Source: a virus
Strand: one strand, 5' to 3'
Virus record (IMG/VR): IMGVR_UViG_3300042882_000671
Location: 1 to 28,387 of that record
DNA length: 28,387 nucleotides
The position numbers were made by a program, and so were the translations under genes. The notes below the pieces were generated by a model that was given only the letters and a program-made list of their open reading frames with translations, made no database searches and had not been told where the DNA came from. Shown here piece after piece: positions 18,787-26,964 of the stretch (within the stretch, counting starts at the first letter, position 1; each line of letters starts with the position of its first letter).

Positions 18787-20289
18787 TTAACTGTTTTTCA
18801 AAACCAAGGTGTCCTTGTCCTTAAATTCCTTGAGGATCTCGGCCAAAAAGGTGTTGGTTTTCTTTTGCTGTTCGATGGGATCACGCGGGCCAGTGCGGAA
18901 AAACTCGGTTGATGCGCCACCTACCCTTTGGAGAGTTGACGCGCCAAAAGCGTCTGCGGTTGTTTGGTTTTGCTGGTCGCGCAGTGCGGCGGCAGCGGCG
19001 GCAAAGCGGGCCGCGTCATCAAAGTTGCCAGTGGCCTCTTGTCCTTTTGCAAGGTCTTGCCTTTGCAGGATTGATTCTTCTGCGGATTCGTCACCAAGAG
19101 CCCGAGCCTGTAGGAGTTTGGTGTTGAGGTTAAACTCGTCGGCCCTCTGCTTTTTGCGGTCTGCCTCTCTTTGTGTGCGCTCGGCCTCTTTCGCTGCCTG
19201 CTCGGCATCTCTGCGGACGCTTTCCCGCTCGCGGTTAAGTTCCTCCATGCCCTCAAAGCTGCCTGGCCCGAGTTGCTTGCCGATCACGTTGCCCTCGCGT
19301 GTGCCAGACTCCAGTTTTTGCTGGCGCTCTTTTTCGCGGGTGATTTCTTTTTCCGTGTCTAGGCGCTCTTGGGCGGCCGTCGAGGCTTGATTAGCAGCAA
19401 TGGCTGCCTCCAAGTCGGCTCTAGCTTGCGCTTCTTGTGCTGGGCTAAGGCCGCTGCCCTCAATTCCAACGTCAAATTGCCGGCGGCGCTCGCGTGACTC
19501 TTGCATTTGCCGCACTGCATCTTGTGCTTTTGGATCGCCGCCAACGGCAGCCAGCTCCTCGGCTTCTATTCTTTGCCTTTGTAAAGAAGCCAAAAATGCC
19601 TGCCTAGATTGGCCTCTTTGATCTTCTTCATTTTGCCTTAAAGTTCCAGATACCGAGCCTTGAAACAGACCAGTATATGCGTCAGCAATTCGTGCCGTTA
19701 GTTGGGAAGTCCTGCCGCTAACAGCATTGGCTAAAGCCTCACCCACTCCCTTCCCAATCGTTTTATCAAGAATCTGACCTGTTTGATCTGCTAGGTTTTG
19801 AAGTTGCTTAAATTCTGAAATGGCCCCGCTAAGAGTAGTCGCGCTGCCTGCTGACGCTAAAGAATCTGCAAATTGTTTTTGCACTTCTGTGGCAGAAGCA
19901 ACGGCACTGCTTAGTTGGTCAAAAGCAGAAGCAATGACCTTGCCAACCGTAGCTGCCACCCCAATGAGGATTGCAAATCGCCCAATTACGCCACCGATGC
20001 CCCCGGCGAAGTCTTGCGGAACTGATGGGTCAAGCGCCTCTTGGGCTGATTGCCGAACCTTCTTTAGCTCCTCCTGCATCTGGCGCAACGGCTCAAGGCC
20101 ATAGTCACCAATGTCTATCTTGAAAGTGGGAGCCACGCGCTCCTGTGCAGGCTGCCGGGCGGGCATCTGCATGGCCGACTGCATCTCCTTCTGCGCTTGC
20201 CCCGCAAATTGACGCACCTCGGCCAGCGAGGCTTGCAGACCCGTCTGCACCTCGTTCTGAGCTGTAATTTTTACTTTTACTTCAGCCAT
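18787..20289 (-). CDS. Tape measure protein
   Basis: A 500-residue, largely helical protein. The N-terminus is VKITAQNEVQTGLQASLAEV; a hydrophobic region at ~100-140 (IGGVIGRFAILIGVAATVGK) may form the membrane-interacting segment; the remaining ~250 residues are a long charged coiled coil (EKEITREKERQQKLE ... AEQAAKEAERTQREADRKKQ). It follows the tail chaperone with an 8-bp overlap, the canonical order. At roughly 0.15 nm per residue the tail would be about 75 nm, consistent with a siphovirus of modest tail length; this is an estimate from known tape measures. Confidence 0.8.
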   Translation of the reverse strand: MAEVKVKITAQNEVQTGLQASLAEVRQFAGQAQKEMQSAMQMPARQPAQERVAPTFKIDIGDYGLEPLRQMQEELKKVRQSAQEALDPSVPQDFAGGIGGVIGRFAILIGVAATVGKVIASAFDQLSSAVASATEVQKQFADSLASAGSATTLSGAISEFKQLQNLADQTGQILDKTIGKGVGEALANAVSGRTSQLTARIADAYTGLFQGSVSGTLRQNEEDQRGQSRQAFLASLQRQRIEAEELAAVGGDPKAQDAVRQMQESRERRRQFDVGIEGSGLSPAQEAQARADLEAAIAANQASTAAQERLDTEKEITREKERQQKLESGTREGNVIGKQLGPGSFEGMEELNRERESVRRDAEQAAKEAERTQREADRKKQRADEFNLNTKLLQARALGDESAEESILQRQDLAKGQEATGNFDDAARFAAAAAALRDQQNQTTADAFGASTLQRVGGASTEFFRTGPRDPIEQQKKTNTFLAEILKEFKDKDTLVLKNS

Positions 20290-20881
20290 TGCTTTCGTCC
20301 TTACCCTCGATGTCAGACGCTGCGGCCTGTTGCTCTTTTATCTTTTGCCGCAGGATGGCTACCCGCTCCGAGTCAGTCACAATGTCCAAGCGTGACCCGC
20401 TTTCGGTTTCGTAGCCCGCCGCCTCATACCAGGAGGCCACACCAACTGGAGTCTGCCATGCCTCGCGCTCGCTCATGCCGAGGCGCATCAAGCGCACGGC
20501 GGTTGAAATTTGATGCGGGATGCGCGATGGCTCGGCGCGGCTTTCGCCCGCCTTGGGCGCTTTAGTCCAAAGCTGCGGTGGTGTGCAGAAGTCATCAACA
20601 AAGACCTTCCAGCGGGCCACCTCGCGCTCAAAATCGGCATTGCGGGTGCGGTAGCGCCACCACAAATTGCCCGCCCCGCCGAGGCAAAGCGCGGAAAGTG
20701 GTGGGTTGGCGCAGATCCACGCGGCCACGCGCAGCTCCTCGGGTGTGCCGAGGCGTCCGTGGTAAAAAGGATTGCCTAGACTTTCTAGGACAAAGGCGTG
20801 GCCCAGCGACAGCGGGCGCATGGCGAGGCCATAGACCTTGTGGCTTGCGTTTAGAAACGCTTCTGCGGCCAAACTATCCAT
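20282..20881 (-). CDS. Tail assembly chaperone-like protein
   Basis: A 199-residue protein between tail tube and tape measure, the fixed place of tail assembly chaperones. Visible features are a helical N-terminal half (AAEAFLNASHKVYGLAMRPL then SLGHAFVLESLGNP) and a C-terminal part with IPHQISTAVRLMRLGMSERE then AWQTPVGVASWYEAAGYETE, a pattern shared by phage chaperone-like proteins. No slippery heptamer typical of a -1 frameshift (X XXY YYZ) is visible at its end, so this phage may use a single product. It overlaps the tape-measure start by 8 bp. Confidence 0.6.
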   Translation of the reverse strand: MDSLAAEAFLNASHKVYGLAMRPLSLGHAFVLESLGNPFYHGRLGTPEELRVAAWICANPPLSALCLGGAGNLWWRYRTRNADFEREVARWKVFVDDFCTPPQLWTKAPKAGESRAEPSRIPHQISTAVRLMRLGMSEREAWQTPVGVASWYEAAGYETESGSRLDIVTDSERVAILRQKIKEQQAAASDIEGKDESNG

Positions 20882-20893
20882 GGCCGCTGGCGG

Positions 20894-21454
20894 TTACGAT
20901 CCGGCAAAGGCAACCGTTGTGACGGTGATGCGGTTGTAATCGGTGTTGGAGAGGCGCTTTTCAACCCGAATGGTTGAAGTTGAAGAATGGTCACCCGTGG
21001 TCAGGGTTGAGCCACCCACCGAGGCCGTGTTGATCGCCGTGCCGCGAATGTTGGTCTTGACCACATCGCCCGATGTTTCGGCCTTCTCGGCGCTTAAGGT
21101 GGTAAAGGTGATTCCGTCTAAAGTGAAGCTAGACCCAGTAAAATCGCCCAAAATTTGAGCAGACGCCTCGGCGCGAGGATTGTAAAAACGAATAGAGGGA
21201 GGCGCGGTGCTGGCCGTGCCGCTTTCGATAAGTTGCTCGTCCACCTGGGCGGTGATGGTTGCGTTCAAAACGTCATCCGAGCCAATGGCCCCTGCGCCGA
21301 AAGTAGTGCCAACCGTTTCGGTGGTTGTCTCCGTGCGAACGTATTTGGAAAGGATCGTCGTGGTGACGCCGTTCTTGTCCGCGACAAGCAGTTTCTCAAA
21401 GGTTTTAGAAGTGGACTTAGAAAAAGCCCCAGAGACGCCATAGACGATAGCCAT
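20894..21454 (-). CDS. Major tail tube protein
   Basis: A 186-residue beta-rich protein: MAIVYGVSGAFSKSTSKTFE, the strand pair KYVRTETTTETVGTTFGAGA, then ATITAQVDEQLIESGTAS and RVEKRLSNTDYNRITVTTVA. Size, position before the chaperone and the beta-sandwich-like alternation fit a tail tube subunit. A TTGACA box with a 14-nt spacer holding a perfect GCCC-GCGA-GGGC hairpin lies before the ATG, in keeping with strong or independent expression of this abundant protein. Confidence 0.65.
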   Translation of the reverse strand: MAIVYGVSGAFSKSTSKTFEKLLVADKNGVTTTILSKYVRTETTTETVGTTFGAGAIGSDDVLNATITAQVDEQLIESGTASTAPPSIRFYNPRAEASAQILGDFTGSSFTLDGITFTTLSAEKAETSGDVVKTNIRGTAINTASVGGSTLTTGDHSSTSTIRVEKRLSNTDYNRITVTTVAFAGS

Positions 21455-21474
21455 GCCCTCGCGGGCGGTGTCAA
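21455..21474 (-). promoter_or_regulatory. TTGACA box, 14 nt before ATG 21454
   Basis: TTGACA at 21474-21469 on the minus strand. The spacer contains GCCC-GCGA-GGGC, a perfect 4-bp stem with a GNRA-type tetraloop, ending directly at the ATG. Confidence 0.6.
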
Positions 21475-21479
21475 CTTCC

Positions 21480-22361
21480 CTAGTTCACTTGCGCGTAGAG
21501 ACTCAGAGCCAGCACATCAGAAATGCGGTTGCTGTCCTTATCGTTGGTGTGCGAGCCCTCAATGACCCCTGCCACAGTGACGTTGGCCGAGGTAAAGTCC
21601 TGCGTGGTCAAGAGGCGCAGCGTGTCTTGCACTTGCCTGACGGCGGCAACGTGGCCTGTGGAATCGGCCCCATTGGTGATGACGTGAACCGTGGCCTGGG
21701 CCTGGTATCGGGCCAACTGCGGGAAGGGTTTGGTGGCCGAGAGGCAGGCGGCCACGATGCGGGAGCCGGCGGCGGGCGCTTCGTTGTAATAAGGCTGCAC
21801 CGAATAATCGTCAGTCACGGACTCGGGCAACTCGGCCACCAAGTGCGCGGTCAGGATTTGCTCAACTTCATGGCGCAGGCTGAAGTCCTGCGGGTCGGCA
21901 TTGGTCGGCCCTGTCGGCGTGGTTCCGATGCGGTCGCCGGCCACGGCAGCCAGGCGGAAGCTGTCGGCTTGGTGGTTGGCCGAGGTTTCGCTGGCCAACT
22001 CGGACAAGGCCCAGCCATACAGGGTGTAATCGCTTTGCGCGGCGTTGATCGAGGCAAGGCTTGGGTTGGTGTTGGTATCGTCCATTAGCTTGGCCAGCGC
22101 CCCTACCCTGTTTTTGTGCGCGGTTTGCCAGCCGCTTTCGTTGCTCGCGGAGCTGACCACACTGATGTCCACGTTAATCCGAGAGCCCTGCCTAGCCCCG
22201 CCTTCCAAGACTTCGCTGGAATTGGCCTGCACAATCACGGCAGGGTAAGACAGCGACTCGGGCGGGATGCCGCTGCGAATGGACGCCCCGACCAAAGACG
22301 TGCCGCTCACGCCCGAGGTGATCCAATCGGCAAAGCTGGCTTCAATTTCGCGGTTAATCAT
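21480..22361 (-). CDS. Tail terminator-like protein, apparently a tandem duplication
   Basis: The 293-residue chain seems to contain two related halves. The first (~1-145) has a helix (MINREIEASFADWITSG), then PPESLSYPAVIVQANSSEVL, a strand RINVDISVVSSAS and a helix HKNRVGALAKLMDD; the second (~160-293) has FSLRHEVEQILTAHLVAELP, SRIVAACLSATKPFPQLARY, AQATVHVITNG, AAVRQVQDTLRLLTT and a closing strand SDVLALSLYAQVN. Helix-strand-strand-helix-strand order is that of tail terminator/completion proteins (lambda gpU type). Normal members are about 130-150 residues. The start overlaps the upstream gene by 4 bp. Confidence 0.55.
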   Translation of the reverse strand: MINREIEASFADWITSGVSGTSLVGASIRSGIPPESLSYPAVIVQANSSEVLEGGARQGSRINVDISVVSSASNESGWQTAHKNRVGALAKLMDDTNTNPSLASINAAQSDYTLYGWALSELASETSANHQADSFRLAAVAGDRIGTTPTGPTNADPQDFSLRHEVEQILTAHLVAELPESVTDDYSVQPYYNEAPAAGSRIVAACLSATKPFPQLARYQAQATVHVITNGADSTGHVAAVRQVQDTLRLLTTQDFTSANVTVAGVIEGSHTNDKDSNRISDVLALSLYAQVN

Positions 22362-23242
22362 GCTGCCTTTGCCACCTTGCCAACCCGTTTTTCAAATTCG
22401 GCCAAGATGTTTTCTTTGCGGAGGTTAAGAAGGAACTGAATGCTGCCCTTGTTGATCTTGGTCGAGGCCACTGGCGTTTCGTTGATCAGCTCGACATACA
22501 TATTGTAGGGGTCGCCGTCGCTCACGCGGCCCTTGCCCATAGCGCGGTCCACATTGTTCCTGACAAAGCGCGGCACACTGACCCCAAGATTGGCTTGGTC
22601 TGCGGCCTTGGCCCACCCGGCCTTGAGCAGGCCGACCCTTTTAATGGTGTCTGTGACATATGCATTAAGGGCCGTCTTTTTTAAAACGATCTGCGCCCAT
22701 TGTGAGCGCCCCACCCTGCCCCTAGAACCGCGTCGACTTTGGTGCAGCATGGCGCTCGGCTCGTCGGCAATGTGTTCGATGCGACCAAGGCGCGGATCAG
22801 AAAAAACACTGGCCTGGCGCGTCTGCGAGTAGGCTTTTACTGCTTTGCCGTTGCGGACGTAACCCTTGACCTGGACAGACGTGGGCGCTTGGCCGTTTAT
22901 GAAGTCCTTGGCCTTTTGCAAATTTCCGTTTTTGATGTCGCGTTTGAATTTGATTTGGTCGCCCTGCTTTCCCGATTCCCGCAGGATGCCCAGAATAGTG
23001 CTTGTCGCGGCAAAGACTTTGCTAATGTCACGCCTTACGGCGAGATCACCAATGGCTTTTGCGCTGTCCCCATCGCCCTGTGGCGCGGTGATGGAAACCA
23101 AACCAAAGCCACTATCACCCGCCACTAGCAGCCGCCCCTGACGGCGCATTTCAAGCGATACCTCTTTTTTGGTGGCGTTGACGAACTTCGGCACAAACTC
23201 GCGCAACTCATCCAAGCTGATGGTCAAATTGATTGCGGCCAT
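22358..23242 (-). CDS. Tail completion / HK97 gp10-like neck protein, enlarged
   Basis: The order head closure, this gene, tail terminator is the standard neck order. The N-terminal part (MAAINLTISLDELREFVPKF then VNATKKEVSLEMRRQGRLLV) fits a gp10-like protein whose first helix sets a ring. The middle is enlarged and basic (KRDIKNGNLQKAKDFINGQA, SRRGSRGRVGRSQWAQIVLK) and the end is helical (LNLRKENILAEFEKRVGKVA). At 294 residues it is longer than most family members (120-180), so another virion role is possible. GGGG lies 5 nt upstream of the ATG. Confidence 0.5.
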   Translation of the reverse strand: MAAINLTISLDELREFVPKFVNATKKEVSLEMRRQGRLLVAGDSGFGLVSITAPQGDGDSAKAIGDLAVRRDISKVFAATSTILGILRESGKQGDQIKFKRDIKNGNLQKAKDFINGQAPTSVQVKGYVRNGKAVKAYSQTRQASVFSDPRLGRIEHIADEPSAMLHQSRRGSRGRVGRSQWAQIVLKKTALNAYVTDTIKRVGLLKAGWAKAADQANLGVSVPRFVRNNVDRAMGKGRVSDGDPYNMYVELINETPVASTKINKGSIQFLLNLRKENILAEFEKRVGKVAKAA

Positions 23243-23251
23243 AAAAGCCCC

Positions 23252-23584
23252 TTACTCTGCCAGCCCGCCGGCAGTGATCTCGACTACGGCAGAGTCGCGG
23301 TTGACCGCCAGCACTTGCAGCTCCTGTTCCCGCACGGTGATGCGGCTCCAAATGGTCGGCACGGCATTGGTCACGCTGCCGAAGCTGGGCAAAAACGCGC
23401 TGGCAGGCAGGCCCACTTGCACGCTGCGGATCTGCCGCACGCCGCCCTCGGCTAATTCGTCGCGCTCATCGAGGCTGCCAACGATGGCGCGGTAAGCGAT
23501 GTCGCCAATCGTAACCACCTCGCCGCCAAGGTCAGTGATCGCGCCAATACCTAAGACGTGCGCGGTATCCAGTTGAGTGGCCAT
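23252..23584 (-). CDS. Head closure / head-tail connector protein
   Basis: A 110-residue beta-rich protein: GIGAITDLGGEVVTIGDIAY, RAIVGSLDERDEL, GGVRQIRSVQVGLPASAFLP, then VPTIWSRITVREQELQVLAV and VVEITAGGLAE. This is the pattern of small head-tail attachment or closure proteins, where G-x-x-Y-x-A-I-x-x leads into a beta-barrel of which the last strands read V-x-V-R-x-x-x-x-x-V. It is the first connector gene after the capsid region, separated from it by the inserted glycosyltransferase/methyltransferase pair. A TTGACT near-box lies 14 nt before ATG 23584. Confidence 0.6.
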   Translation of the reverse strand: MATQLDTAHVLGIGAITDLGGEVVTIGDIAYRAIVGSLDERDELAEGGVRQIRSVQVGLPASAFLPSFGSVTNAVPTIWSRITVREQELQVLAVNRDSAVVEITAGGLAE

Positions 23585-23604
23585 GCTCTACGGCTGGGAG
23601 TCAA
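23585..23604 (-). promoter_or_regulatory. TTGACT near-match box, 14 nt before ATG 23584
   Basis: TTGACT (one mismatch to TTGACA) at 23604-23599 on the minus strand, with the same 14-nt spacing as the exact boxes. It lies in the 16-bp gap right after the methyltransferase gene, starting at the base next to its stop codon, so it marks the downstream border of the inserted cassette. Confidence 0.45.
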
Positions 23605-24215
23605 AACTGATCAACTAGCCAGAAATTGCCGATTTCTCGGTGGTTGGGACAAACTTCGCTGATGGCCATCTTGACGCTGCCCCACCCTGTGTCATCGCCA
23701 AACATCAAGCCCTTGGGTGACAGCAGCTTTTTGTAGGCCAAAACGTCTGTTTTCACGTCTTGGTATTCGTGGCTGCCGTCAATGTAGATTAAGTCGGCCA
23801 AAACGCGGCGATCTTGCAAAATAATGCTGCCAATAGTGCTTGTGTTCGGTATCGGCACAATCAGGTCTTGGCAGTCGTGCTGAACCACGTTGGCCAAGAA
23901 ATCAAAATACACTTGAGGGTATCCGTTTTTTTGGCGCAAATTGCGCTCCTCCGTGTCGGCCTTGCTTGTCCAAAATTCCTCGGCCCCTAGCCATGTGTCC
24001 ACGCAGTAGATGGTAGTCTGCAAACCAAGCTCGCGGCAGATTTTTGCCATGTGAATGGCTGAAGCACCCAGCCAAGTTCCCACTTCAATAATGACAGTGG
24101 GCTGAGTTTTCTCGATCAACTCTCTAAACAATGGTTGGTCGCTGTTCCATCCAGAGACGTTTGCAACGCCGCTTGGTTGTATGCCTTCAAATACCTTGTC
24201 GCCTATCTTGTTCAT
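23601..24215 (-). CDS. Class I SAM-dependent methyltransferase (Methyltransf_24/CmcI-like)
   Basis: A 204-residue protein with motif I IIEVGTWLGASAIHMAKI (residues 42-59, G-x-x-x-G glycine loop), motif II YCVDTW (Asp73 for ribose), and motif IV LIYIDGSHEYQDVKTDVLAY, a signature of Methyltransf_24/cephalosporin-hydroxylase-like enzymes, followed by LLSPKGLMFGDDTGW. Such enzymes often methylate sugars or small molecules. The start ATG 24215 shares one base with the stop of the glycosyltransferase (TGATG), so the two are made together; TTG 24218 is the alternative. Together they may transfer and then cap a sugar. The target is unknown. Confidence 0.8.
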   Translation of the reverse strand: MNKIGDKVFEGIQPSGVANVSGWNSDQPLFRELIEKTQPTVIIEVGTWLGASAIHMAKICRELGLQTTIYCVDTWLGAEEFWTSKADTEERNLRQKNGYPQVYFDFLANVVQHDCQDLIVPIPNTSTIGSIILQDRRVLADLIYIDGSHEYQDVKTDVLAYKKLLSPKGLMFGDDTGWGSVKMAISEVCPNHREIGNFWLVDQF

Positions 24216-25951
24216 CAAGCCTCGGGATTGCGGCGCTTAAACACTTCAGCCCCGAATTTGTTGGCCGCGTCAGAGTTTTCCACATCGTAGACGGCATCCG
24301 AGGCCACCTTGGGATTAAAAAACGGGTGGTTGTGGAGAAACACAATGTCAGTGTCCAAGACAATGCCGGCCTTGCGGACTCGGTAGGAAAACTCGGTGTC
24401 GGAATAAATGCCGTGGTAGTCGTTGGACAGAATGCCGCCGCCGTTGCCTAGCCACCCGAGGGTTGGCCGAGTGCAAATGAAGGTGACCATGAGGCCGTCT
24501 GTGCGGTGGCCGTCTTTGATGCCTAAGACTTTGGGCCTTTTAAGGTGCGGCTCCAGTGCCTGCCATACCAGCTCGTCCCAAAACAGTGGCGGCTCGATGT
24601 CATCCTGCGCGGTCACGATGATGTGACCCGTGGAGGCTTTGACCGCTGCGTTGTAGTTGGCCACGGCGTTGCCGCCGACTTGATCCATCAGGCCGGCGGG
24701 CGACAGCGCGTGCTTGAAGCGTCCCAAGATGTCACGCGTCTCGTTGTCATCTTCGGCAAAGCCAAAGATGTATTCCACGGACTGAGGATCTTTTGCTGCC
24801 TCCAGCCACTTCTTGCGCGTCTCGGCGGCTTGCATTGGACGGCCCCGAGTAGGATGGCAAACGCTAATCTTCCCGCCGCACTTCTTAAACCAATCCAATT
24901 CAAACTGGTCGGCGCGCTTGGTGTCGCCGTTGGCGCGCAGAGTGCAGCAGTAAAGGCCAACGCCCCCAAACCCATAGACAACCGGGCGGTGGGTCCACGG
25001 CACAATCTCAGGCACGGGCAGGGCCATAAAAGCCCTGGCATAAGCCAAGGCGTCTTGCGCCTCGTTGTTGTCCAAGCTGGTGGCGGCAAGCTGCGCTAGG
25101 GCCTCTCTGCGCCAAGGACTCACCTTGTAGGCCTCGTGCAGCAGGGATTTCTTTGGCGCAAAAGCCTGCGTCCTCATGGCGAGCTGCAAATACAACTCGT
25201 AACGCTCATCCCCCGAAAGCGACTCATGCTTGAGGGCTTCGATGGCCAGCTCCATGCCTCGGGCATCGTCCTTCATGCCGAAATGCTCTAAGCTGCCGTA
25301 GAAAAGCCAGCGCGGGTCTTTGTCCCAGCCAGGCTGGCTGGAAAGAATGCGCCAGTTGCGGGCGTTGCCTTGCTTTTCGGCAGCCGCATCCTTCTTTTCG
25401 TCTGGCGCATGGACAATGCGAGCGTCCTCCCAACGCACTTGACCGTCTCCTGACTTGTCTAGTGGGTCTAAGTGTTCGTGAACAGCGCCACCCCACTTGG
25501 CCGTTCCGGCCCTCCAAATCCGTTCGCGGAGTAGGTTTAGGCCGTTATTGGTCAACCGATAGGGAATCATGGCCAGCGTGGTCGTGGTGGCCGTCTCAGA
25601 AAGGTGCTGGCGGATAATGTCGCAGGACTCCTGCTCGATAATATCGTCCGTATCGGCCCACATTAGCCACTGGTGGCCATCTGCCTCGGCCATGTCGGTG
25701 GCCATTTGCCTAGCGTTGGCAAAGTTGTCCACATGGTCCCAGAACTGAAAGGCCTCGGCGTTTTTGTATTCGCCCACCTTGCAGCCCATTTCGCGGGCAA
25801 TGTCTAGGGAGCGGTCTGGCTCCCTGGCCCCGCAGGCCCGCACGATGTAGATGTGAGGCGTGAGCTTCTGGAAGCTCTCAATAAAACGCCCGATGTAACT
25901 CTCGCTATTCCCTGTGATAGCGACCAACGCCAAAGAATGTTGTGTGGTCAT
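24215..25951 (-). CDS. Two-domain glycosyltransferase with TPR-like middle
   Basis: A 578-residue protein with two GT-A domains. Residues ~5-200: SLALVAITGNSESYIGRFIE, ... WLMWADTDDII (D-x-D type metal site, 98-103), then a segment ending AKWGGAVHEHLDPL, as in SPBc2/SunS-type GT2 enzymes. Residues ~210-345 are helical repeats resembling TPRs (DPRWLFYGSLEHFGMKDDAR, ALAQLAATSLDNNEAQDALA). Residues ~361-560 form a second GT-A domain: KISVCHPTRGRPMQAAETRK, FGFAEDDNETR, NYNAAVKASTGHIIVTAQDD (second D-D), WDELVWQAL. It lies between the capsid terminator and the connector genes, where phages normally have none, with its own TTGACA box. It may glycosylate capsid or host surface; the double active site suggests two successive transfers. 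Confidence 0.75.
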   Translation of the reverse strand: MTTQHSLALVAITGNSESYIGRFIESFQKLTPHIYIVRACGAREPDRSLDIAREMGCKVGEYKNAEAFQFWDHVDNFANARQMATDMAEADGHQWLMWADTDDIIEQESCDIIRQHLSETATTTTLAMIPYRLTNNGLNLLRERIWRAGTAKWGGAVHEHLDPLDKSGDGQVRWEDARIVHAPDEKKDAAAEKQGNARNWRILSSQPGWDKDPRWLFYGSLEHFGMKDDARGMELAIEALKHESLSGDERYELYLQLAMRTQAFAPKKSLLHEAYKVSPWRREALAQLAATSLDNNEAQDALAYARAFMALPVPEIVPWTHRPVVYGFGGVGLYCCTLRANGDTKRADQFELDWFKKCGGKISVCHPTRGRPMQAAETRKKWLEAAKDPQSVEYIFGFAEDDNETRDILGRFKHALSPAGLMDQVGGNAVANYNAAVKASTGHIIVTAQDDIEPPLFWDELVWQALEPHLKRPKVLGIKDGHRTDGLMVTFICTRPTLGWLGNGGGILSNDYHGIYSDTEFSYRVRKAGIVLDTDIVFLHNHPFFNPKVASDAVYDVENSDAANKFGAEVFKRRNPEA

Positions 25952-25973
25952 TCGCGCTCGGCGCGCTTGTCAA
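25952..25973 (-). promoter_or_regulatory. TTGACA box, 16 nt before ATG 25951
   Basis: TTGACA at 25973-25968 on the minus strand, located between the capsid terminator and the glycosyltransferase. The spacer contains GCGC-GCCGA-GCGC, a perfect 4-bp hairpin. Being downstream of a terminator, expression of this gene would need read-through or a promoter here. Confidence 0.6.
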
Positions 25974-25985
25974 CCAGACCAAAGC

Positions 25986-26009
25986 AAAACCCCCGGCTAC
26001 TGCCGGGGG
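25986..26009 (-). terminator. Rho-independent terminator after the major capsid gene
   Basis: Perfect 8-bp GC-rich stem CCCCCGGC/GCCGGGGG (26009-26002 with 25997-25990) and a 4-nt loop, followed on the minus strand by TTTTGCTTT. It lies 28 bp behind the capsid stop and would cap the abundant capsid mRNA while allowing partial read-through to the tail genes. Confidence 0.85.
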
Positions 26010-26037
26010 CTTGCGGAACACACAACCAGAACAGTGA

Positions 26038-26952
26038 TTAGGCCTTCTTAGCCAAGATCTTAAGGCCGCCGGTCACACCGTAGGTGTAGCCTCCGACTAC
26101 CTCAAAATTCAAGAAATGCGTACCATTTGCAGTATTATAATGTCTGCGATATCCCAGACCAATTCCGCTGACAGGATCAACGATGGTGCGGGCCTCCAAA
26201 TACTCTGAAGGAGCCTGCGGCTGAAGGGTGCGGATCGCCACAGCAATGGCCGAGGGATGCACCGCGAACGCGGCCAGAGTGATGCTTGCGCCCACGCCTG
26301 TGGCGGGGATCAAGGTGCTCTCGTAAACATTCATGCCAGCCAACCGGCGGACCACACCTTCGCGCACGCCTTCGCTGCCGAAGTTAAGGTTAGCCAGAAT
26401 GTTGGTGCTGTCGGACAGCAGCGCATCGTAGGCCTCGGGCTCCAAGAACAGGGAGCGATCATTCTGCGGGGCTTTCGCCTTGGTCAGCTCCAAACGAGCC
26501 TTGCGGACTTCCGCCATGCTGAAGGAGGCCGAGGTGAAGCTGGCCACCGCCGCGCCGTAATTCGCGGTGGTAATCATGCTCCAGACGGAGCTGATGAACG
26601 CCTGGGCAACCGCACGGCCCTGCTCTGCGCCGATGTCGGCCAGCATCTGAGGGGTGAGGGCCGAGGACTTGCTCCACTGCGTGTCCGTGAAATCAACCGT
26701 GGACAAGAAATGCTTGTCGATGGTGACTTCGCGGGCAGTCAGGGTCACGTCTCCGTCCGAACCTTCATAAGTGTTGTTAAACGTACTGGCAGTGATCGAG
26801 CTGATGAGCGGGATGCTCACCACTTCGCCCTTGCGCGCTGCTTCGGCGTTATAGTTAACAGAAAAAGCAGATAGGGGATGTAGAGAGTCAACAAAACTTT
26901 TCAGCGCGGCTGAAGAAATGATGTCGTCGTTGAGTCCTGTGATAGAGGCCAT
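26038..26952 (-). CDS. Major capsid protein (HK97 fold)
   Basis: A 304-residue protein directly downstream of the protease/scaffold and before the connector genes. The N-terminus (MASITGLNDDIISSAALKSF then VDSLHPLSAFSVNYN) lacks a long scaffold-like delta domain, which fits a separate scaffold protein. Later segments (AREVTIDKHFLSTVDFTDTQ, a helix DIGAEQGRAVAQAFISSVWS, MAEVRKARLELTKAKAPQND then RSLFLEPEAYDALLSDS, and VRRLAGMNVYESTLIPATG) follow HK97-fold coat proteins: E-loop strand, spine helix, P-domain. There is no Shine-Dalgarno site or TTGACA box before the ATG, surprising for the most abundant protein; the upstream region CTAAAAAT is A-rich. A strong terminator follows. Confidence 0.85.
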   Translation of the reverse strand: MASITGLNDDIISSAALKSFVDSLHPLSAFSVNYNAEAARKGEVVSIPLISSITASTFNNTYEGSDGDVTLTAREVTIDKHFLSTVDFTDTQWSKSSALTPQMLADIGAEQGRAVAQAFISSVWSMITTANYGAAVASFTSASFSMAEVRKARLELTKAKAPQNDRSLFLEPEAYDALLSDSTNILANLNFGSEGVREGVVRRLAGMNVYESTLIPATGVGASITLAAFAVHPSAIAVAIRTLQPQAPSEYLEARTIVDPVSGIGLGYRRHYNTANGTHFLNFEVVGGYTYGVTGGLKILAKKA

Positions 26953-26964
26953 ATTTTTAGGTAG

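Noticed and set aside
20282-20300. Programmed -1 frameshift in the tail chaperone
   Set aside because: No X-XXY-YYZ slippery heptamer is visible near the end of the gene and there is no second overlapping chaperone frame before the tape measure.
21453-22088. Long plus-strand frame (211 codons) opposite the tail terminator gene, and similar long plus-strand frames at 26257-26874 and 15235-15777
   Set aside because: They are antisense to well-supported structural genes, have shadow-type composition (Gly/Arg/His/Val-rich) and no motifs; high GC content makes long antisense frames common.
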